From: Eutreptiella sp. 'Long Island Sound 2002' | Taxonomy: Eukaryota; Euglenozoa; Euglenophyceae; Eutreptiales; Eutreptiaceae | DNA: 64,000 nt | Direction: 5' to 3' | Assembly (NCBI GenBank): GCA_964036045.1 | Contig: OZ038398.1 | Location: forward strand, 27,161,309-27,225,308 | Shown: one piece after another, positions 1 to 11,476 of the stretch | How positions within the stretch are numbered: position 1 is the first letter of the stretch | Layout: each line of letters begins with the position of its first letter | Notes under the pieces: model-generated | What the model was told of the DNA's origin: nothing | Seen by the model: only the letters and a program-made list of their open reading frames with translations | The model's database searches: none | Program-made: the position numbers and the translations under genes

Positions 1-3000
1 CTCAGCATGGATGACCCCCAACACCGATCATCTGTGTCCCCCAGCTCCGGCGTGCACATCACACTCCCCGGAAGATACACCTCCCCAGACCTCGGCGTGC
101 TCAGCACCACAAGGGACGGCCGTGTGCTATTCGTGCTGCCTTGGGAGGGAGAGGCTATTGCTGGCACCACCGACAACAAGTGTGAGCTTGAGGCGGAGCC
201 CGTGGCCACAGTGAACGAGGTCAAGTTTGTAGTCGACGAGGTTGCCCCACAGTAGTGCATCCCATGCGGTGTGGGCGTGGGCATGGATGTGGGTGCGAAT
301 GTGGAGGTGGGCTTTGGCGTTGGTGTGTGGGTGTGGGCGTGGGCGTGGGTGCGGGTGTGGGTTTGGGCGTTGGGGGTGGAGGGGTGTTGGCATGTGTGCA
401 CATGTGCGCGTAGGTGTGGGTTTGGGCATGTGTGGGTGACGGTGTTAGCGTGCGTGTGGGTGTGGAGAGGGTGTGGGTGGGAGTGTGGGTATGGGGCTTG
501 GGCTTGGGTGTGGGCTAGAGTGTACGCATGTGGCTATCAGGCTGGCGTGGGGAGGCTGGGCTGCATTGGGCAGGCGGCTATGAGGAGGATCCCGCTGGGA
601 TCGAAACGCATACTTGACATTTGGAATTGTCTTGTGCACTTTTGATTTTTCACTTGTGTGATTCCGGGCTTGGGTGTCTTTGAACTTAACGGAAGTGGAG
701 TTTGGACACATCTTCCGGAGGGCTGAGAAACCATCGACGATTTTATCTTTGGGGATGCAGGGGTTGCGGGGTCTGCGGGGAAGTGGTCTTGGGCTCTTTT
801 GCGGCATTCCAACAATCACAGATGGTGACTCGGGACGATATCTGGATGTCCGATCTCGTCGGTGCGGCGTCAGCTGCCGTTGCTTACGTCGTTGGTTAAC
901 AGCTGTGCAGTACTTTTCTCACAGGGCCTTGAGGCATCCTTGCGTACCAGACACGTTGTGACGGTAATGTCGGCACGTCGCATGGCGGCATCATACCGTT
1001 GAAGGGGGATGATTTAAATGGCCTGAAACACATTGCACATTGCGTGAAACACCCCGCTCTCTTCTCCGCAGATGCAGCGCTGGTTGCAACCTGAGGCTTC
1101 CATCGAGGCCAAGGATCTCAAGTCCGTATGGACCGGCATCCGCCCCCTCGTGGCAGACCCACGCAAGTCCACGAAGCACATCACGCGATCTCATCTTGTG
1201 ATTCCTAACACTCACGGTGGCATGGTGTGTGTCTTTGTGCTTCAGCTTGAGGCTCAGTCTTCTGCGACAGCAGGTGCACCCGTCTAGTGTGGTGTGGTGT
1301 GGTGTGGTGTGGTGTGGTGTGGTGTGGTATGGTGTGGTGTGGTGTGGTGTGCCGAAGGTGCTGTTACCAGAAGGCAATGGGCAGGATGTCTATCCACAGG
1401 TACAGGTAAACAGGAGGGCTGTGTGTATAGCGTGCGCGTTGTGTGTAAGTGTGTGGATATCGGCGGAAAGAGGGGGAGTAGGGGAAACCTGGAGGTCACC
1501 CACCAGGCAACTGCTATCAGCCCAGAAGCTCCCGCTGCACTCCCTCTCTCTCCGCCTGCTGGTGCAGGCGCGCTCATGCAACACCCACGCCATTGTGCTG
1601 TTCGGGCCCAGGCGGGCCTTCAGCAACGTGGCACACGCCTTGGCGTGGGTGTACCAGACTCTGATGGACTCCTCGATGACATGGCGCGTAGGAACTCAGT
1701 CCACAGTGTGTGGGGCCTAGAGCACTCCATGTGGGCCCGCTTTCTGGAGGGGGTACGCAACGCTGCCGCCCACTATTCCGGAACAGCCGGCTCCCACAGC
1801 TGGTTGCGCACCGACACGGCCCTCCCGGCTTGCATTTTCCCGCGTGCAAGACCATCCCGCGGCCATTGCCTTTTGGTAACAGCGCGGTCAGCACACCACA
1901 CCACACCACACCACACCACACCACACCACACCACACCACACCACACCACACCACACCACACCACACCACACCACACCACACCACACCACACCACACCACA
2001 CCACACCACACCACACCACACCACACCACACCACACCACACCACACCACACCACACCACACCGCACCGCACTGCCGCACTGCCCCGGGGCAGTGGGAAGT
2101 GGAAGTCCTGCGGTACACTGCCACACTGCCTTGGGGCAGTGGGCAGTGGAACTCTTGCGGTACACGGCCGCACTGCCTTGGGGCAGTGGGCAGTGGAAGT
2201 CCTGCCGCACTGCTTTGGGGCCCGAGCAGTCGAATTCCCGCGGTACACTGTTGCAGTGCCTTGGGGCAGTGGGCCGTGGAACTCCTGCGGCACACCGCCG
2301 CACCGCCTGGGGGCAGTGTACAGTGGGACGCCTTTTGCACAGTGCTCTCCCCCTTGGGGCAGTGGCCAGTGGGCAGTGGAACACCTGCTGTACGCTACCT
2401 CACTGCCTTGGGGCAGTGGGCAGTGGAACTCGTGCGGTACACTGCCACACTGCCTTGGGGCAGTGGTCAGTGGAACTCCTGCGGCACATTGCTGCACTAT
2501 CTACACAGTCTAGGTGCAGTGGGTAGTGCAACCCCTATTGTACACTACCGCATTGCTTGGGGGCAGTGGGCAGTGGAACTCTTGCACTGCATTGCCGCAT
2601 AGCCTTGGCGCAGTGGGCAGTGGAATTCTTGTAGTACACAGCTGCCTTGGGGCAGTGGGTAGTGGAACTACTGCAGTACACTGCCGCATTACCTTGGGGC
2701 AGTGGGCACTGGAACCCCTACCGTATATCGCCGCACTGTCTGCGGGCAGTGGGCAGTGGAATTTCTGTTGCACATTGCCAAACTAATGGGCATCACCGGG
2801 TAGTGGGACTCTTTCCGTGCAGCGCCACACTGCCGGGGAGTAGTGGGCAGTGGGACTTCTTCGATGCACCGCCAAACCACAAGGAAGCAATGGGCAGTGG
2901 GACTCCTTTAGTGCAATGCCACATTGTTGGGGAACAGTGGGCAATGGGTCTCCTTCTGTGCACCGCCACACTGCTGGGGAGTAGTGTGCAGTGGAATCCT

Positions 3001-6000
3001 GCCGGCACTCCCCAACACAAAGGAGTCCCACTGTCCACTGCTCCCTAGTAGTGTGGCAATGTATTGAAGGAGGTCCGCTGCCCGCTCCCACCCCGGCAAT
3101 GTGGTAGTGCATAGGAGGAGTCCCATTGCCCGCTGCTCCCGAGCAGCATGGCAAAGCACTGAGGGAGTCCCACTGCCCACTACTCCCTAGCAGCCCACTA
3201 CTCCCTAGCGGCCCACTACTCCCTAGCATCGTGGCAGTACACGGAAGGAGTCCCACTGCCCACTATTCCGCGGCGGTGTGGCATAGGACTGAAGAAGTCC
3301 CACAACCCACTGCTCCCCGGCAGTGTGGCGGTGCACAAAAGGAGTCCCATTGCCCACTACTCCCCAACAGTGCAACAATGTACTGAAGGAGTCCCACTGC
3401 CCTATGCCCTTGGGCAGTGAGGTAATGCAAAGTGGGAGTTCCACTGCCCGCTGCCCCAAGGCATGCCCCTTGCCCCAAGGCAGTGAGGCAGTGATTAGCA
3501 GGGGAGCCACTGCCCACTGCCCTAGGGAGTGAGGTAGTGATGTGCACAAAGGGAGTGCCACTGCCCAATGCCTTAAGGCACACACAGGGAAAGCAGCCTC
3601 GAAAAAAGCGCAGGGTCATGTGCTTGAGGGGGAGGGATGTTTTGCCCAGCTAGCGGTCGCACATTTCGGAGCACTAGCGGAGGATGGTAGCCCCCAAAAG
3701 GCGCGGGGTCACGGGCTGAAGGAATGGTATGCCTTGTGAGGCCGCTGGTCGCACGTTTCGGGGCGCCAGCGGGGGATGGTAGCCTCCAACAAGCGTAGGT
3801 CCACGCACAGGAGGTTGGGAGTCCTGCCCAGGTGGTGGTTGAATGGACTGGAGCGCCTGCAGGGGATGATAGCCCCCAAAAGGCGCGGGGTCACGGGCTG
3901 GAGGGACGAGATGCTCTGTCCAATCTGCGAGCGCACATTTTGGGGCGCCAACCGGGGATGGTAGCCCCCCAACAACACGGGGCCAGGGGCTGGAGGGATG
4001 GGATGCCCTGTCCAGCTGGTGGGTGCATTCGGGGCACCGGTGGGGGACGGCAGTCCCCCAAAAAGCGCAAGGTCCCAAGTCGCAGGGACAAGATGCCCTC
4101 TCCAGCCAATGGGTACATGTTTCGGTGCCGGCGGGGGATGGTAGCCCCCAAAAGGCATAGAGCCACGGGCTGGGGGACGGGGTGCCCTGCCCAACGGGGG
4201 GTGTCATCACCCCGCCCCAAAAGGAAAACAGTGGGGGTCATACACCGGGAAAATACAGGCGGCTAGGGGCAAAGTCGGCGCACCCGGCGCAAGGGCACCG
4301 TTGCAGTGATGTGTGGAGTCGCCCTCAGCCGCAATATGGTGTCGGGGGACGTTGAATAGCGGGGGGGGTGGGGTTGTTGGGGGCTCACACCCACACCATC
4401 AGGTGTCTATGCACCCCTCCTCGACCGTATAGGGTCCGGGGGACCTACCTAGAGTCTGCCACATGTTGAGTGCCTTAAGTGGGTGTTTAAGCCCCATTCA
4501 CGAGGAGGTGGAGAAGGGGTTGCCAGAGGCAAAACTGCCATGGGCGATGGCCAGCAGTGGTCATTCTCTGGCATGGGTAGCCAGGGTCTGCTTGGGCCCC
4601 GGAGCAAAGCTCCGGTGGCGTGTCCCGCACGGACACCGGTTGGCCGTCCATCCTTCACTGAGGTTCTTCGTCTCAGCCCTAGGACTTCCCACTTGAGGTG
4701 GTAAATGAAGAGGAGGGTGGGTGTGTTCATTATTACAGTTGGGTGATGGATGGTTGGTGCTTTTACCCCATGAAGAGCCCCATCCGTGGTGGCCGGACGG
4801 GTAGGGGCTCCCTCCAGGGGGTCCAGGGCTGTTACCTGGCCCAAATCCTCTTCCCGGTTGTAGAGGCTTGGGGTGGTGGCCGGGGTTAATGGCCTTATAC
4901 CTGCATACCATTAACTTGGTGGATACCCATACCAGGGTGGGGGTGACCACATGGACAAGCGCTCGCCAACAACGAGCGGGGGTGCAAAGGTACAAGGCCA
5001 TAGGGGAGCAATGCCCTTCCACTAATTCGTGGATCGCTCCCCTGTTCACAAGTCCCGTTGGAGTTGGTTGGTCTTTGACACACAAGGGAGCGGCTCCTCT
5101 CCACACATTCATGGGCCGCTCCCCTATTCCCATAGGCAGGGCTTGTGGGGTTTTTTCGCTCATCCCCCAAACGTTAGGAGGGCCACATTGCCCTCTGGTC
5201 CCCTCCATGGGGGAGTGGGGAGGGGGGGGCATGGGTCCTACTGGGCTGCCCTACTATCCCAACTTGTCGGGTCCCCTTGCTCTCCCAGTGACCTATTTTT
5301 CTTGGCCCCCTTTGCTTCCCAACCCCTCTCATACGTGGTTCCCCACGCCGCTGTCAAAGCCCCGTGCGGGGATCTCCACGTTGTCGGAGGTTGCACCTAC
5401 GGAAAGGGAGGTTGGGTGGGCATGGGAGAGGGAGCTAAAGGGGCAGTGGAGGGGGAAGGCTGCGTGGGCTTGGGGGTTGTGAGTTGCAGGGGGAAGGGGA
5501 GGCCGGTGGGGTCGGCCTCCCTAGAGGGGTTGCTGACCTGTTCCCGAGGCCTATGTAGGGTTGAATTAAATGCTGGTCTTGCTGCTGGTCAAATCAAAAA
5601 TAAACGCGTTTATTCGTCTATTTTTTCAAAAACGCCGGATTGCGGGCAACCACCATTGTTTATCGATGTTTATTGATGTCCTATGGTGTTTTCTTTTCAT
5701 ATTCTTGCATTGCTTGGGGAAGGTTTTGGGCTGTCTGGTTGTGCAATTTCTCGGATTCTTGGCACTTTGGGCACTTGGCACTTTTGCGCCCAAATAAACA
5801 AGTTGCTAGTCGCTGGTCAAATGGCCTCAAACTAGTGTTTGTTTCAGGCCTGTGCCTTTGCGGCCGGTGCTAGAGGGCTTTGGGATCCCGCGGTTGGTGC
5901 TTAGCGCTGGTGCGCGCGTACACCCGACATTCTGTTAGTACACCAGTACACCACTGGAGGGCGGTGCCCGGGCCGTGTCATGTGGGCTTTGCACCCAGCA

Positions 6001-9000
6001 CCCAGCCCGTGGATAGGGCTGGGGAGTACTCAGGTGTGGTGTGGTGTGGTGTGATGTGGAGTGGTGTGGTTTGATGTGGTGTGGTGTGGTGTGGTGTGGT
6101 GTGGTGTGGTGTGGTGTGGTGTGGTGTGGTGTGTTGTGGTGCGGTGTGGTGTGGTGTGGTGTGGTGTGGTGTGGTGTGGTGTGGTGTGGTGTGCGGTGTG
6201 CCGAAGGCGCTGTTCCAAAAGGCAAAGGCCGGGATGTCTTGCACACAGAAAAATGCAAAACGTCTGGGCCCTGATCCTTAATCAAGACTTCCCACTACGA
6301 CCGGCTGGTTCCTTATAATTCTCGTCAACCTCGTTGAACAACAGCTCGTTTTACCGCAGAATGGACCACCGCATGGCACCGCGGCCTGAGAGACGTCTCA
6401 TTGAACACCCGTCCGCAGTCATTTGATAGCCCAATCACTGTGCAAGAAGAACGGTCCTCATTGGAGACACCTACTTGACGCACTGGCGATGTTCCTGAAA
6501 TTTGTTTTCAGGATGCGTCCCGAAAACAGGGTGAAAACGATCATTATTGGACACCAAATTGGCCCTGAAACAGGCTAAACGGCTCGAAACCACACGAAAT
6601 TTGTTTCAGGTGATGTGCATTTGCTCTGCGGTCGTTTTGAGCAACTTGGATGCTGGTTTTAACCCACAGTTCAAATACACAAAAAGACGTTTTTGCACCT
6701 GCTGCTTGATACTGCTACTGCTACTGCTACGGCTAACATACATTGCTCATCGTGGGCTGGGCTGGGGTGGAGTGGGGTGGGGTGAGGTTGGGTGCGGTGT
6801 GGTGTGGTGTGCAGAGCAGCTTTGGTGTTCCACAGACAGCACCCTCTGCAGCCCCGTCCTCCTCTGCGCACGCCCTTCCCTCCTGTCTGACGCGTTTGTC
6901 TGACATGCAGGTGACCATCACGGGTGGTAAATGGACGACGTACCGTCAGATGGCCGAGGATACCGTCGACGCTTGCATCAAACACGCCCAAGGCGCCCTT
7001 GCGCACGCCAGGCCATGCCAGACCAAGCAGCTGATGCTTTTGGGTGGTATGCACTCCGGACTTAAGGCCCCAGTCATAGGGCCACAGCCCGCCCCCTTGG
7101 ACACTCCCCCCCTCACACAGTCCCCACGGGGGGCACCGTCAATTGCACCAACCATCCACGGCGCCGAAAGCACCGAAGACAAATTTTCCTCCAGCCACGA
7201 TGCAGGGACCCTCATTTCGGATCCTTTGGCTTCCTGTACCCCAAACCTTTGAACAGGTCAAGGGTCAAGGTCCTGGGCTCCAATTACCCCCGGCCTCCTG
7301 GTACAGTCCCCCCAGAACGCTCGCTGGTGTCCCCGTGCCCCGGGGGGGGGTTGGGGGTGGGGTGGGACTGTTACAAAATGACGGTGCCCCCCCCACCCTC
7401 GTGGGTATGCGGTAGGACCTTTCCTATGCTTCTTGCAGCCTCGATAACCTGCATCTCTTCGCATTTTCACAGGCAATTTCCTACAGGAGGTGGGGTGGGG
7501 GGTGGGATGAGGGGATGGAGGGCGTATTTCCGATGATTTTCGGTGTATTTCCGAGCGTCTGGATGGTCATCGGGCCCGATGTCCGCCCTCTTACCGCTCG
7601 GTCGGCACCACGGGCCAGCCTGGTCACGATGCCTCCTGGTGGTGCACCTGGAGGGGTCTGTTGCCACTTCCGTTGCTTGGGCATGCCCCCAAAGTGTTGA
7701 CTACATTGTTTTTCGGTTGCATTGAGCAACTGAAACGAAAGTATTCGACAGAGCCGTGTTTTTTTTTTGTTTTTGTGGTTGCATCTTGCAAAGTTGAGTG
7801 TAGCGCATTTTGTGTCAGAGCTTGAGTGCCTTGTCCTTTCGTTCTTTTTCCGGTCCCACAGGGCACAAGTACACACATGAGCTCCCACAACACTTGATAC
7901 AGAAGTACGGCATTAGCCACACCCTGGCCAAGCATTTGGCACACTCCTATGGGGATCAGGTCTGATCTCCTTTTACCATGTGCATGTTGCGTGAACAGTC
8001 GCCGCCAGCGCAAACAGCAAGTGCAGGACAGGCAGGATGCACCGAGTCTTTAGCCATGAAGAAGTGATCGCCGAGGCCTTTGGTTCATTGCCATGAGCAG
8101 TTTGTCGCCAGGGTTCACAGTGTGCAAAGAAGCCCAGAGAGCCACATTCCAAACTGGGCATTGTAGCAGCAGATCAGCATCAGCTCTGGTCTGCGGTCCC
8201 TTGGAGCTCTCGCGGTAGTGAGTTGCGCGCGCGCCATCTTGGGTGTCAGCTGAGCTAGCTCCTAACCCCTCAGAGACGGTCAGGCTCACACTGACGTTTT
8301 GCGGACGAAATTTTGATTTGTTGGTTTTTTCTCATTTCGTGGCCGACGATTACTGTTTCAAAGTAACTGCTGTGTGCAGAGGGGTTTGTTTGAGAGCTGT
8401 GATGTTAATGGCACCAGGGAGATGATGGGACATGATGAGAGCTGGTGCAGAGACGACTAGAGACGACGCTGTGATGATCAGGAGCCAAAGGCGATTGTTC
8501 CGGACAAGGTATGTGCTACGACCCAGCCCTTACCATGCTGACGCGAACCTTCTGCAGGCCTATGCTGTGGCAGACATGGCAGCTGCGACTCAGTTCCGCA
8601 AGCTATACCCAGGGCACCATTACGAGTTCTTGGAGGCAGAGGCCGAGTACGCCATTCAGGAGTATGCCTGCACCGCATGCGACATGCTGGCGCGACGCAC
8701 GCGCCTGGCCTTTTTGGATTATGAGGCGGCGGTGGAGTGCACTCCGCGGGTGGTTGAGGTGTGCCCTGGGCCCGAAGGGTTTGGATGTGGGTCAACGTCA
8801 AAATGTGTGTGAGGATTGCAAACGCCAGCCCTTGCGATGCTGCTGTTGGGTGACGGCATTGTTGAATGATCCGTTTGGGATCCATCCCGGGGGGAGGGGG
8901 GGTTGGCACGCGGCCATGGTGTTGGTTTGTTTGCCTTTGGCGGCGCCTATTGTTTTGGTTGTGTCAACTAAGCTCCTGGATGACTTGTCCTGTTTGACTA

Positions 9001-11419
9001 CTCTGGATTCAGCTGTCCCAGAGACAGGCTGTGGCCCGTGCTGTTGCCCAGGTGCATCCAGATGCACATTCTAAGTCCATGTCCAGCACTGACTTGTGCG
9101 CGCTGGTCTGTGCATCTGCAGGATCATTTTCCTGACAGGGACTTCTAACAACCACAATTATTATTTCCCTTTTGTCCTTTGCCTCCTTCCTGCGCTCTGC
9201 ACCATTTTCGGCGAGCGAGGTCTGCCCTGCCCTGTTACCTCCGCTTGTGTTTCCCTTTCCCCCTGCCCAGTTCCCTCTGGGCTCTCCATGTTTGTCCTGT
9301 CCTAGGGGTAAAGGGCGGCGGGGGAATGTGTTGCTATGGGGAGGGGGAAGGGGAGTGGGAGGGGGAGGGGGGGCTTCGTCACACACTGTCCCCTCCTTCC
9401 CCTTGAGGAGGGAGATCCTGGCTCGAGGGGGCTCTTTATTGGTGTTGGTGTATTTGGTGTTGGTGGTTTTGGCCACTTGCTTCGGCTGGCCCACATGTCC
9501 CAGTCTGTCCAGGGCGTAGATTCATGATGTTTGCTGGCTTGCTGGCTGTAGCTGGCGCAACAGTGGTAGACCGTGCACGTAGTGCCCGCCGTCAGATGAA
9601 GGGTTTGGGACCGGGGCTAGTTCCCCTTCGTACGCTTCCCCGCAGTTGGAGCGAATGGGGGGTCCACACACACTCTCCCTCTCCTTGTCAAGTTGGCGCT
9701 TCACTCAGGGTCCGCGGTGCCCCGGGCGTCTTTTCTTGGCTGCATTGAGCTAGCTTGGGCTGCCTTTTGCTATTGTTGTGTGGGTGTGTGCGTTCTGTGG
9801 TTGCTGGTGTTGGTGTTGCTGTGGCGTTGGCTTTGTGGTTGGTGTTGATGTGGTTGGTGCTGGGGCGTAGCGGGGGGTGTCTATTTCAAGTGGTGTCAAC
9901 ATTGTGGTTGGTGATGTTGCCTCTTGTGGCACTAGCAACCAACTCAGTCCCAACATCCGAGTCTTGACGGGGCTGCGTCCGCCATCTGTGACCCTGTCTC
10001 CCTGTTTCTAGTTCACCGGTGGTTTGGTCGCCGCCAACATTAGTGCCCCACCACTCCATAGTCCTCCCCATTTTGCCGTGCTCGTGGGTGGTTGTTGTGG
10101 TGTGTGGTATGGGTAAACCCTCCCCCTGTTGTTTTATGTCTTAACGTCCATATGTTTTCATTCCCAGTTTAGCTGCTATGATGTTTGCGCGGTTTGGTTG
10201 AGCTATGAGTCTCAATGGGTCATCCATTATGAAGTGTATCCCTTGTCCCACGAAAAACACTTCCAGTGCCCATATCCTTTCCTCTGGTACCCACACACAG
10301 CCTACCACTACTCGCATCTAGTCCAAGGAGGTACATTCATGTTCCTTCATCCGGGTAGTCTCCTGTCCATCCCCTTCTCCTCTTTCCCCTCAAAATTCAG
10401 TTTCCTTGTAGCCTTAGTAGGTCTTGTGTACGTCCTGCATTGCTCTCCAAAGGTTAGTGGTCTAGTTGTGTTTGTGTTGTATCCCCGTGGTCGGCTGTGG
10501 TCCCGCCTGTGGATTTTTTCTTGTTCCCCAACCCACAAACTCCACATGTGTTCCGACCCTTGGTCCTTGCTATCCTCTTCCCTGCTTTGTTGCTGGGTCT
10601 GCTGAGGGGTCTCTCCGTGCAGCTCATTCTGCCTGCAAAAATTCAACCGCAAGTATGTTGGGAACGGAAAGTTTGTGTGGTATGGGTGTGGGGCGGTTTG
10701 GTTTCCCCGGCCCTACCCTGCGTGTGCTATGTTACACTTCCAGCTCTCATATGTTGTGTTCAACCGCTTGAACAACGTTGCCTTCTCCTGGTTGTTCTTG
10801 TTTTTGTCTGGGTGGAGTCTAAGGACCATCTTCTTGTATGCCAGGATGACTTCCTCTTTTGTTGCCCCAGGTGTGGCATGCAGACCAACCTAGCAAAGTC
10901 CAGTGGCAGGCTTTCCACCGGCTCCACATCCACATCTGTTCCCAGTTTGTGTTTGTCCACCCGTACTCTCCTCACTTCCCCCACTAGGAGTATCCGGGCC
11001 TTCCCCTCCATTACTTCTCCAATAATTCCCCTACACCCCTCTAAGCCCCCTTGTTTCATTCCTACTAACTGCACACCGTGGCCCACCGCAAGTTCCGCCC
11101 TATGCCCCCCCCCCCCCCCGGGGGGGGGGGGGGGGGCACCATAGAGAAACAGAAATGGTGGGGTCAAGACGGCGGCTTGACGGACCTTCAAGAGAAGATC
11201 GACACTACATCATGCGGTGAAGAATAAACGGGGGACTGTCCAAGACCCCATAAAGAAACCACAGATGGACTATATGTCACACAGGGGGGCTGCAGGGCTG
11301 AATTAATGTTTTTTCTGCACGAGTGCCCCCCCCCCCCTTTCACTGAAATTTACTGAAGGACAAATTCTGTTGGGCCATTTCTGGTACACACAGTTTCGGG
11401 TCCCGAAACCCCACCCCGC

Positions 11420-11476
<57 letters not shown>

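Larger units (their letters stand above)
1225..6910 (+). other. Intron 2 of the glycerol-3-phosphate dehydrogenase gene, satellite-filled (5.7 kb)
   Basis: Donor GTGTGTGTC, acceptor TTTGTCTGACATGCAG. It separates residues that are adjacent in the family (SHLVIPNTHGGM / VTITGGKWTTY), so the whole 5.7 kb must be intronic. It contains three copies of a GGTGT-tailed repeat, an inverting 47-bp minisatellite and a 90-bp minisatellite (listed separately). Positions 4270-6030 hold no repeat or gene I can identify. Confidence 0.75.

Noticed and set aside
1294-2526. Long open frames full of HTTPHHTTPH or VWCGVVWCG
   Set aside because: They are translations of the GGTGT/CCACA pentanucleotide arrays and the adjoining 47-bp minisatellite, inside a well-supported intron.
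10129-11144. Plus-strand 158- and 215-codon frames in the last dehydrogenase intron
   Set aside because: They are Phe/Leu/Ser/Cys-rich, as expected from the pyrimidine-rich strand, and the opposite strand is the more protein-like.
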